A DNA stretch of 64,000 nt, taken from assembly GCA_037447655.1 (NCBI GenBank), contig JBBHKE010003095.1, forward strand, positions 84,640-148,639, read 5' to 3'. Source of the stretch: Zygnema cylindricum (lineage: Eukaryota; Streptophyta; Zygnematophyceae; Zygnematales; Zygnemataceae). Shown one piece after another: positions 23,331-32,493 of this stretch. Both the position numbers and the translations under genes were made by a program. The notes under the pieces are model-generated. The model was given only the letters and a program-made list of their open reading frames with translations. It did no database searches and was not told the DNA's origin. Position 1 is the stretch's first letter; each line of letters begins with the position of its first letter.

Positions 23331-23844
23331 TGTTACACATTAAAGCCATCCTAAACAAAATTCAAAATAAATCATACCTGAACCGTCGACCATCGAAAAT
23401 GGTCGAAAGTCCTCGTAACACATCAACGCGACTATTTTCGCAATTTTTTTCCAGTCACTCGTTTTCGCCTCCGTTTTTGAGAGAAACTTACGAAAAAGTC
23501 CTCTAAAACTATCCGTGTCGGCCAAAGCTGAACATATGTGAGTGTTAATTGTTGAAGTACCGTTTGTTGACTTGTATTGATAAACTATGAAACATGTATT
23601 ACAAGCCACAAAACCTCCCCCCTTTCATATGTATTTGTTTGATGTTTTAGTTTTATGCACATGTTCAAATTTTTTCCAACAACTTGAAGTGGCCCTGCTT
23701 TCTTTCACTGGGTAATACTGAGCAATTTCACCATTTTTAGATTTTTGAAGCTCGTTTTGGATTATAGTTTTAAGAGAAGCGAGAATGCTTTTCTCCATTT
23801 TGGTGTATGACTATGTTTTGTTTTAATTGTGGTCAAGTTTCTCT

Positions 23845-24005
23845 AACTTAAAAAGTAATTAAAAAATAGTAATAAAATAAAATAGAATAAATAATAAATA
23901 AAATAGTAATAAAATACAAATAAAATAAAAATAATAATAAAATAATAATAAAAATAAAAAATAAAAATAAAATAAAAATATAATAAAATAAAATAAAATA
24001 AATAG
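23845..24005. repeat. A/T simple repeat (AATAAAATA type)
   Basis: Irregular AATAAA, AATAATAAA and AAATAAAAA units over about 160 bp at the 5' edge of the hAT relic. Confidence 0.85.
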
Positions 24006-24058
24006 TAATATTAATTAAATTTATCGATTTATTGTTTGAAACTTGTGAGTAAGCTACT

Positions 24059-25319
24059 TGTCATGCCGCATCGTCTCGGTTGCCCGTGCGCACGATATTA
24101 TCCACGCACGCGCAGTATTTTGCATGCATGCGCAGTATTTCTCACGCACGCGCGGTATTTTGCACGCACGCGCGGTATTTTGCACGCAGGCGCGATTTTC
24201 TTGCATGCACGCGTAGTATTCCGCATGCACGCACGGTTTTGGGCACGCGCGCGAGATTAGATGCATACACGCACGATTTAATGTATGCACGCATAATTTT
24301 CGCACGCATATATAATTTTCGTTCACACGTGCGATTTTACGCCGATTCATTTATTTATGACGTGTACGCGATTCGCGTGCACGTTTCGTTGAATAGTACT
24401 AATTCCGTGCGATATGTTTTATTTCGTGCGCAGGTATGTTATTTTCGAAGTATGGACGCGAAGTATCGTTTTGGCGACGCATCGCGATTTCCAGAAATAG
24501 TTCGTGCGATGGTTTTCGTTTCGTGCGATATGTTTCGTTTCGTGCGTATGCACGCAATTTCGGGAGTATCGACGCGAAGTATCATTTGGCGCCGAATCGC
24601 GATTCCTGGTAGTATCGGCGTCGCTTCGATACCTTGTATTTATTTAAGTCGCGAACCCATGTAGGTTCGCGCACATGTAGTTAGGGAGGGTTTTTACCCT
24701 CGGATTGTGGATTTTGTCAGGCGTACGGTAGACGATGTTGGCCGCCTATTGGCCAACATCTTTAGTATTTTCATGCATGTAAAGTAGACTAGACGTAGGC
24801 TAATTTTGCTTAGGCCTAGTGTAGCTCTTACTTAGCCTAATTCTCAGACTTAGAGAATTTAGCTTTTGGACAAGAATTTTCTCTTGGCAGCGGAGCTTTT
24901 CTCTTGCTCTCTCTCTCACCAATTGCTCACGTGTCTTTCTTCTCCTTGCTTGCTAGCTGTAGAGGCTAGATAGGTTAAGAACATTTCCCCTTTTATTTCT
25001 GCCCACGTTTTTAATCCACACGGCCTAAGGCCACGTCCGGAAGGTTTCCCTCCAAAGTTTGTCTTTTGGTGGAAGTGAGGAATTGGAGATCGTGGGGGAG
25101 CACATCTGTACCATGCTGTGCCTTCCTCGGGCAGCTTGATGGTTTGGTTGTGTGGTTGTGTCTTGTTTGTATTTCGGTTGGCTTGAAAGGAGTGTATTTT
25201 TGATCGGATTTGGATTTTCCCTTGTTCTGGTTGGAATATTTCTTGCTTTGCTGTCGTAACGAGATAACTCTTGTAGAGAATGTGATAAAGACCAGAGAGC
25301 CTAGTGGCTACCTCCTGGC
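24059..25319 (+). repeat. 5' LTR of the gag-protease element
   Basis: Starts TGTCATGCCGCATCG and matches 29921-31181 nearly throughout. About eleven 20-bp units of the form CACGCACGCGCGGTATTTTG occupy 24103-24318; further down are repeated TTCGTGCGATATGTTT words. The chance open frames in this part (Arg/His/Ala-rich) come from the unit repeat. Confidence 0.9.
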
Positions 25320-27280
25320 TTAGCATTCTTGTCCAAAAGCTCCACTTTTCAAAATCACATTTCTAAAAGTCTATTTTTTTAATATTAAATTATTAAAAAT
25401 ATAAATTTTATTTCATTAAAAAAAATATTACCTTTCACATCCGGTTTTTGTTCTTGTTTTTGTCTTTCTATTTTCCTGCCTATTTACCTTTTATTTTCAG
25501 TTTTACTTCTCAGTTTTGTGTGATAAAATAAAGCTAAAGGAAAAAAAAAAAATATAAATTACATTATTTTCAATATAAAATCTATCTTTTCATTTCTAGA
25601 TTTTCTTTCACCTATTTTTGAGTTGGTTTTTTTTTTCCTTTTGACTTTGCTTTATTTTTCTACAAGCTTTATTCTACTTTCTCTCCATTATTGCTTTTGC
25701 TTTCAGTTTTGCCTTTGAAGAATATATTATAAAAATAACTTAATTTATAAATTTTATTTTATAAAAAAAAAAAAACATTTTGTTTTGGTTTTTTGTTTTC
25801 TTTTTTTTCTTGCTTTCAATTCTTGTCTTCTATCTTGTTGCCACTCTATTTCTAGTCTGCAGATTTAGGTCTGATTTTGTGTCAGATTTTTAGGGTTAAT
25901 CTGCGGAATTAGGGTTTGGCCGCAGATTTAGGGTTTGGGCCGCAGATTTAGGGTTTGGGCGGATTTAGGGTTTATTTTTTGGAATTCTTAACCCTAAGTC
26001 AACATATTACCATCCCTTAGTCGCAGATTTTTGATTTTTGCAGCGTGGTATTAGGGTTTGAGAAACCTTTTTGCCCAATTTTACCTTATTTTGTGTTTTA
26101 TTTTGAACTTTTATGAATATTTATTATCTTTCTTTCCTTTAGTGCAACTTCCTTTGCTGTCTAGTTGATGTTTGGTTTGTGGTGGATTTTATATTCTCTT
26201 TCTTTATCCTTTGCCAAATCTAATCATTCATAAAACCTAGCAAAGTAAAAATATATATTCATATATATTAAATTTGCACGAATTATAACATATAATTATC
26301 ATTGCTTTATAGTTGGGTATAGCGTGGCATAGCGCTAATACGCATACCCTAGCAGGATACTAATTGCCTGGGTGTTTAGTGGTGGTCCTGGGTACGACTA
26401 TTCAAAACCGAGGCGGATCACGTTCCTGAGGACTCTGCAAAATTCGACTTGCTTCAACCAAGTCCGGTTCACTTTTAATACTCACCAGAGTATTAAAGGT
26501 GTTTGTGAGTATTACGATGTCTTTTGGGTGCAGGAGCGGTACGATATAGTGTCGACACTCGTGTAGGGGATCGGTGTGGATTGGTTCTATTACGAACCTT
26601 TCTTTTTGAGCATTTGCATTCTCCTTGCTTTCATTGCATGCTATCTGGCCGTGAGTGGCCTTGAGTTTCCCTGTGATTATCTGGATTGGTGTTTATTTTT
26701 ATAGATCTTGCCGTGGGTGGCACTGTTTAGACAATTTTCTGTCTGTGCCGATGTAGATCTGCACCGAAAGGTGGCTGGATAGTTCTGTGTTTGTTTTTAT
26801 AGATCAGGCCTTTCGGCCTTGCCCATTGTTTGCAGGGTAGAGGTTTTGGTATTCCGGCTTCTTGCTAGATCAGACCACCGGGTCTTGATAGAGACTTCGT
26901 GTGTGAGCTTGTCTTGTGTGGTTTGGCCTTCCATTTGACGCACCTCGATTAGGTCGTTCCGTTCTTTCCTAGTCGTAATCGAGGGTTTTCTCTTCGTTTA
27001 TGCCCACGGATTGGGATAACTTACGTTATCAATCCGGATCTACCCGCGGCGGGACAGTTTTCCATCCACCGCAGTAAGACCTTTCCAGTTTCTCCGAGTC
27101 TACGGACGCACCTGTTTCGGTTGCGGCCCCTAGATCTCCGTCTATTCGGTCAGTATTGACCACAGTCTCATCATTATCCTCAGTTTCCTCTAGGTCATCC
27201 CTAGATAGAACTGAAAAGACTTTTCAGAGGAAATCTTTTTCCATCCTCTCACATCATTTCCGTTTTCGGTCAGTCCAAAT
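25320..27280 (+). other. Leader of the gag-protease element
   Basis: No coding sequence identified. It opens with TTCTTGTCCAAAAGCTCC, an inverted match of the LTR segment GCTTTTGGACAAGAA. A small minisatellite at 25880-25975 repeats GCAGATTTAGGGTTTGGGCC about three times. 26600-27060 has higher GC and repeated CTTGCCGTGGGTGG or TTTCGGCCTTGCC words. Confidence 0.6.
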
Positions 27281-27726
27281 TTGGAACCACTAGTGCATTC
27301 TTCCTTTGACGACATGGCTTCCTCTTCAGAGGGGGGCATGGGGAAAATGCAATTTTGCTTTTCAGGGAGGAAGGTTACCATGTCTTTATCCCATTTCCGT
27401 ATGCTTTATGATACCGAAATGCGTGATTTGGCATTTCGATATCAAGATCGATTTGATCTTCGTGTGGCATTTTGTCTTCTTGGTCGGTACCTCAGAGGTT
27501 CGACCCTTACATTATATTCTCGCAAGTATGATGTTATACTCGCGATGACAGAATTTTCCCCTCCTTTTGCTGGTACACCCGAGGTCATAGGTCAAGCAGA
27601 TATTCCATTCCAAGCCGCTTTTCCGAGGTCTTAGATGCTCAAGGTGTTGTTCTAATTCCCGCAGTCCCAGAAATTCCGCGCCAATATGCTGTGGCCGCTC
27701 GTGCTGCTGTCCCAACATGACCAGGG
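27281..27726 (+). pseudogene. Broken 5' part of gag
   Basis: A frame from 27281 (or the inner Met at 27314, MASSSEGG) encodes about 110 residues ending at a stop at 27632. The gag reading then continues in the frame of the downstream ORF (LDAQGVVLIPAVPEIPRQYA, 27629-27690), which requires a frameshift near 27610-27630, and an in-frame TGA stands at 27718-27720, just before the downstream ATG. The element is therefore defective at two points here. Confidence 0.65.
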
Positions 27727-29712
27727 ATGATAATTCCTTTGCGGGATCCAGTATCTGTTATGTTTGATTTCTTAGAAGCCGAGTATCGGATGCAAAACCC
27801 CGATCAGGTGAAAGAATTGATGAATTTCACGCGTAAACCAAGAGAAACTGCCCCTGGTTTACGTGCTTGCATGAAGACTTTGCGAGAAGCTTTACCGGAC
27901 CTAATGTCCGATGCGGAAGCTGTTCAAAAATTTGTTGGACAGTTTCCAGATCAACCGAAACGTTTTATACAAAGTCATCTCACTCAGACTTACGGTCTGA
28001 AATTTACATTTGATCAAGCCGCGCAATATGCGGTAGAATATGAGATGCAATCATGTTGGTGGGAAGCTCATGATCGTTCGGAAATCGCTTCCCCACTTTC
28101 TCCTCCAAGGAACCCGTGGCCTTCTAATAGGCCTCCAAAGATGTCGGCCATGGGAAATCCGCCTTTTAATTCCGGAGACCGATTGTGTTTCCGATGTGGA
28201 AACACGGGGCACGATGCCCGCATGTGCCCGGATAAGTCGGCCACATGCACCCATTGCAACCAGAAGGGACATTATGTCCACCGTTGTCGCGTTAAGGATC
28301 CTAATTTTTCCTATCAGTATCAGATTCAGAACGGTGGAATTCCCGCCCGTTCTGCCAAGCCGGTCACTCCTCCTATCGAAACAGAGAAAGAGGCGACTCC
28401 GCCTAAGATCTCTCGAAGAGAGAGGGAAAAGGCCGAGTTACAAGTTATGATGGGCGCCATGATAAAGGAGCAATTCGCTGCCTTCATGGCCGAAATGAAA
28501 CCCCAGTGCACGGGGATGGCAAGGACAGTCGTCCACACGCCATCGTTGGTTGGTCGAATCCTCCGTGATTCCACGGTCCAACAACGGGCAACCACTTTCG
28601 ATAAGGGATCCCCTAATCATAATCGGGACGGTAAATTACAGAATTCCCGTATTCCACTTTCTTTCGAGAAAGAATCTCTCTCTCCTCTACCGGACACAGC
28701 TTCCTCCATTGTGGCTGAAGCTCTCACCATTCTGGATAGTACCATACTTGATGCACATCTAGTCAAGGAACGACTAAGCATCCTTTCTGCCATGATTGAT
28801 GAGGCCCCCAGGGCCTCTCCTTTTCCTAATGAGGTTCCCAAAGCCTCTCCCCTTGTTGACGAGTTCGCTGCAGCCGCCGCTTTGAGGGCGTTGCAACGGA
28901 ACCGTAGTCTTTCAGTCATTCAGCCGGTTACCGCGGATGAGCGCCGTGACCTTGATCCTCACATCAGTTTCCTGGACAATTCTCGAATGTCCTTCTCTGT
29001 TAATGGTGTTTCTCCTTCTCTCCCTCTCATGGACACCGGAGCCAAACCCGTGATCCTTGGATCCGGATTTGCGCTCAAGCTTGGTCTGACAGCAGACAAG
29101 CTCCAAGCCACGTCTACTCGGCTTCTTACTTCAGCCGGTACCACGGAGTCGGTGCTTGGGATTACCAAGGACCCGCTTGTCTTTCGGTTTTACAACGGAA
29201 TTGAGAGTGAGTCCGTAGAGGTTTCTGTCCGAGCATTGGTCACCAAATCCAACGACTACAAATGCTTAGTGGGACAGGATGTTATCTTCCGAATTGGTGG
29301 GGGAGTAGATATGCATGATCAGACCTTCTCCTACCGTCCCTCTAATTTTCCGGGACGCAAAATCTGCCTCCCTCTTGTCTCCGCTCGCAAGCCGTTGCCC
29401 ATTATGGCACATTTGGCTTCCGCTCTCCCTGCATTTTCCAGTAACGAACTTCGGGAAGACAATGGCGACTTGTTTTTCACGGAACGGATCCATACCGTGG
29501 ACACCGAAGGCTTTCCACACATTCTAAATGTGGTTGATAGTGATACTAATGGGATGTTGAGTTTGCAGAGTGTTTATGCATGTACAGGTGGTGATCAAGG
29601 GTTCTACATGGAGTGCCTCTCTTCTCCATTATCTTTCAACCCGGTTGACCATTGCTACCTCCGTATCTGTTCCAGGCCCTCAGCTGTGTTGACCAGCTCC
29701 TCCACACGCTAA
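27727..29712 (+). CDS. Retrotransposon gag with two zinc knuckles plus aspartic protease
   Basis: 661 residues from the ATG at 27727. Residues about 20-120 are the capsid-like gag region (FLEAEYRM, FVGQFPDQPKRFI). Two CCHC zinc knuckles follow: CFRCGNTGHDARMC from residue 154 and CTHCNQKGHYVHRC from residue 174. A linker of charged and Pro/Ser-rich sequence leads to a retropepsin-like segment with LMDTGAKPVILGS, the DTG aspartate at residue 436. The frame ends in SSSTR without any polymerase. The protein would package RNA and, if active, process itself; transposition would need polymerase and integrase from elsewhere. The frame is clean for 2 kb although its upstream gag part is broken, suggesting fairly recent decay. 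Confidence 0.85.
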   Translation: MIIPLRDPVSVMFDFLEAEYRMQNPDQVKELMNFTRKPRETAPGLRACMKTLREALPDLMSDAEAVQKFVGQFPDQPKRFIQSHLTQTYGLKFTFDQAAQYAVEYEMQSCWWEAHDRSEIASPLSPPRNPWPSNRPPKMSAMGNPPFNSGDRLCFRCGNTGHDARMCPDKSATCTHCNQKGHYVHRCRVKDPNFSYQYQIQNGGIPARSAKPVTPPIETEKEATPPKISRREREKAELQVMMGAMIKEQFAAFMAEMKPQCTGMARTVVHTPSLVGRILRDSTVQQRATTFDKGSPNHNRDGKLQNSRIPLSFEKESLSPLPDTASSIVAEALTILDSTILDAHLVKERLSILSAMIDEAPRASPFPNEVPKASPLVDEFAAAAALRALQRNRSLSVIQPVTADERRDLDPHISFLDNSRMSFSVNGVSPSLPLMDTGAKPVILGSGFALKLGLTADKLQATSTRLLTSAGTTESVLGITKDPLVFRFYNGIESESVEVSVRALVTKSNDYKCLVGQDVIFRIGGGVDMHDQTFSYRPSNFPGRKICLPLVSARKPLPIMAHLASALPAFSSNELREDNGDLFFTERIHTVDTEGFPHILNVVDSDTNGMLSLQSVYACTGGDQGFYMECLSSPLSFNPVDHCYLRICSRPSAVLTSSSTR

Positions 29713-29920
29713 GGAGCTGGGGGGGGGAATTATTGGGTTCACTTCACTCTAGGGGAGTATTCTTTCCCTTCTTTCTTGGGTCATTTTCACCTTTGTTCCT
29801 TCTCATGGTGTATATATTTTATTGACTTTTCATATTTATTTCCGTTGTTGTGTATGTTTGTGAGCATGACTTTGCTGGTTGTGATGCATGTTTGCTTGCT
29901 AGCCTCTCATGATCGACAGC

Positions 29921-31181
29921 TGTCATGCCGCATCGTGTCGGTTGCCCGCGCGCACGATATTATCCACGCACGCGCAGTATTTTGCATGCATGCGCAGTAT
30001 TTCTCACGCACGCGCGGTATTTTGCACGCACGCGCGGTATTTTGCACACACGCGCGGTTTTCTTGCATGCACGCGTAGTATTCCGCATGCACGCACGGTT
30101 TTGGGCACGCGCGCGAGATTAGATGCATACACGCACGATTTAATGCATGCACGCATAATTTTCGCACGCATATATAATTTTCGTTCACACGTGCGATTTT
30201 ACGCCGATTCATTTATTTATGACGTGTACGCGATTCGCGTGCACGTTTCGTTGAATAGTACTAATTCCGTGCGATATGTTTTATTTCGTGCGCAGGTATG
30301 TTATTTTCGAAGTATGGACGCGAAGTATCGTTTTGGCGACGCATCGCGATTTCCAAAAATAGTTCGTGCGATGGTTTTCGTTTCGTGCGATATGTTTCGT
30401 TTCGTGCGTATGCACGCAATTTCGGGAGTATCGACGCGAAGTATCATTTGGCGCCGAATCGCGATTCCTGGTAGTATCGGCGTCGCTTCGATACCTTGTA
30501 TTTATTTAAGTCGCGAACCCATGTAGGTTCGCGCACATGTAGTTAAGGAGGGTTTTTACCCTCGGATTGTGGATTTTGTCAGGCGTACGGTAGGCGATGT
30601 TGGCCGCCTATTGGCCAACATCTTTAGTATTTTCATGCATGTAAAGTAGACTAGACGTAGGCTAATTTTGCTTAGGCCTAGCGTAGCTCTTACTTAGCCT
30701 AATTCTCAGACTTAGAGAATTTAGCTTTTGGACAAGAATTTTCTCTTGGCAGCGGAGCTTTTCTCTTGCTCTCTCTCTCACCAATTGCTCACGTGTCTTT
30801 CTTCTCCTTGCTTGCTAGCTGTAGAGGCTAGATAGGTTAAGAACATTTCCCCTTTTATTTCTGCCCACGTTTTTAATCCACACAGCCTAAGGCCACGTCC
30901 GGAAGGTTTCCCTCCAAAGTTTGTCTTTTGGTGGAAGTGTGGAATTGGAGATCGTGGGGGAGCACATCTGTACCTTGCTGTGCCTTCCTCGGGCAGCTTG
31001 ACGGTTTGGTTGTGTGGTTGTGTCTTGTTTTTATTTCGGTTGGCTTGAAAGGAGTGTATTTTTGATCGGATTTGGATTTTCCCTTGTTCCGGTTGGAATA
31101 TTTCTTGCTTTGTTGTCGTAACGAGATAACTCTTGTAGAGAATGTGATAAAGACCAGAGAGCCTAGTGGCTACCTCCTGGC
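29921..31181 (+). repeat. 3' LTR of the gag-protease element
   Basis: Matches 24059-25319 with few substitutions; same 20-bp unit array at about 29964-30180. Ends CTACCTCCTGGC, followed by AATAATTTG. Confidence 0.9.
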
Positions 31182-31199
31182 AATAATTTGATTTGCGCT

Positions 31200-32445
31200 G
31201 AGTTATCAACTAATAATTACTACATGTAGCATGACATTGACATAATAATATGATATATTTGTGGAATCATGTACGATGTATGAGTAAGCTAATAATTACG
31301 ATCTGTCACATGATATTGACATAATAATTTGACATATTTTTGGAAAAACCGTATAAAGTGCATAATTTACACTTTACAATAGATTGCGATTTGCGACTTT
31401 TATCTTTTAGTAAGATTCGTGAAATGAATAGTGTTCGTACCATTTCAGATTTGCAACGCTAATCATGATGTCACGTACTTCCACGATACCAAAAGTACAA
31501 ATTACAATAATATTGGAAAAAAAACACAAAATTTTAATTTTTTTTTTCGTTTTTTGCTTGACCGACTTTAACCGATTTTTTTTTCCTGTGAATCAACTGC
31601 CCGAATCCGCCCAAACCCCCAGATTTGGCAACCGAATCCGTTCCGCAACCGACGCGGGTAGCCGGTAAACGGTCGGTCACGGTTTCGGTTGACCGTTTGC
31701 GACCTCTGGCATTGGCCATTGGATCACCGTCGGCCGTCGGCACAGCAAAATCAGATCCCTATATCGTATCACATTGATCAATATCACTACGCCACATCGG
31801 CATATTCACAAAGTATGGATAACGGAGAATAATCGCATTAGGACGTCGCATCAGGTACCTGATCAAGTATTGTACGAATGAGGCGCGATGCGCATCTCTG
31901 CTTGGAGTCTTGGAGTCAGAGGTTGGAAATGGTCAACCGAAACCGTGACTGACCGTTAACCAACCGCCCGCGGCGGATCCGGAACGGCTTCCGCTGCCAA
32001 ATTTTGGGGGCCAGGCGGTTACGGTCGGTTGATTAACCAGGAAAAAAAAACGGTCAATTACGGTCGGTCAACCAAAAAACAAAAAATAAATAAAATTTTG
32101 TACTGTCCTTATAATCCAACATTCTTATACTTTGTACTCTTTGGTATCGTGGAAGTACGTGAAATCATGATTAGCGTTGCAAATCTGACACGGTACTGTA
32201 GTAACGCTATTCATTTCGCAAATATTAGGGAACGCGACAAAGCGTCGCAAACCTGACATGGTAGTACACTATTCATTTCGCAAATCTTAGGCAACGTGAC
32301 AAATCGTAATTATTGGCTTGTTCATACGTCGTACATTATTGCAAAGTGCTAATTACGCATTTTATACCGTGTTTCCACAAATATATCATATTATTATGTC
32401 AATGTTATGCGGCATGTAGTAATAATTGGTTAATAAATCAGTGAA
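31200..32445. mobile_element. Foldback element: giant imperfect palindrome
   Basis: The left half (31200-31710) is matched in reverse by 31915-32445: for example ACATTGACATAATAATATGATATATT against its complement near 32385-32410, CACGTACTTCCACGATACCA (31473-31492) against TGGTATCGTGGAAGTACGTG (32142-32161), and GGTCAACCGAAACCGTGAC near 31935 against 31677-31700. The middle (about 31711-31915) is a copy of repeat R2. Arms are about 500 bp each. Parts of one arm recur at 36580-36650 and 44363-44720. No coding sequence. Confidence 0.7.
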
Positions 32446-32493
32446 AATCAAACTATCACGTAAATTTCCCACGATTAGTCTTAATTATTGGCG

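Larger units (their letters stand above)
19430..23798 (-). pseudogene. hAT transposase, disrupted (minus copy)
   Basis: The start codon is at 23798-23796. The N-terminal exon (to about 23380) has a BED-finger-like region with GFEACNTC-type cysteines (ACNTCF at about 23600) and a terminal H. After an intron with the unknown insert, the middle part carries the DSGSNMCAAES stretch (around 21730), a catalytic-core region of hAT transposases, and ENATWWNSLL. The C-terminal dimerisation region (19430-19651) reads PILARVARSIIAIPASSSMS, typical of hAT. Frameshifts, a stop after the DSGSN frame and a solo LTR at 20122-21264 make it non-functional. Compared with the plus copy it keeps the BED cysteines that the latter has lost. 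Confidence 0.8.
17318..24058 (-). mobile_element. hAT relic, minus copy, with nested insertions
   Basis: Colinear in reverse with 32494-35753. Its length is inflated by two solo LTRs (17981-18986, 20122-21264), a TA microsatellite (19216-19420), about 1.1 kb of unidentified insert in an intron (about 22250-23330) and an A/T simple repeat (23845-24005). A small TA-target element (about 17318-17480, right end CGATTCGCGTTG) lies at its 3' edge and is shared with the other copy. The 5' edge is cut by the next LTR element at 24059. Terminal inverted repeats of the hAT itself were not resolved. Confidence 0.7.
24059..31181 (+). mobile_element. LTR retrotransposon encoding gag and protease only
   Basis: Two direct LTRs of 1261 bp (24059-25319, 29921-31181) enclose a 4.6 kb interior. 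The interior has an AT-rich leader (25320-27280), a broken gag (27281-27726), one long gag-protease frame (27727-29712) and a G-run at 29717-29727. No reverse transcriptase, RNase H or integrase is present anywhere between the LTRs, so it must depend on another element. The G-run resembling a polypurine tract lies about 190 bp upstream of the visible 3' LTR start, and no target duplication was found, so the 5' LTR may lack its first part. Confidence 0.8.

Noticed and set aside
24103-24318. CRISPR-like array of regularly spaced repeats
   Set aside because: Units are contiguous with no spacers, inside an LTR, in a eukaryotic genome.
24080-24664. 194-codon His/Arg/Ala-rich open frame (and its near twin at 29909-30526)
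   Set aside because: Lies in the LTR U3 and is generated by the 20-bp unit array; the twin is just the other LTR.
25880-25985. Interstitial telomere
   Set aside because: TTTAGGG is interrupted every unit by GGGCCGCAGA; there is no uninterrupted telomere array.
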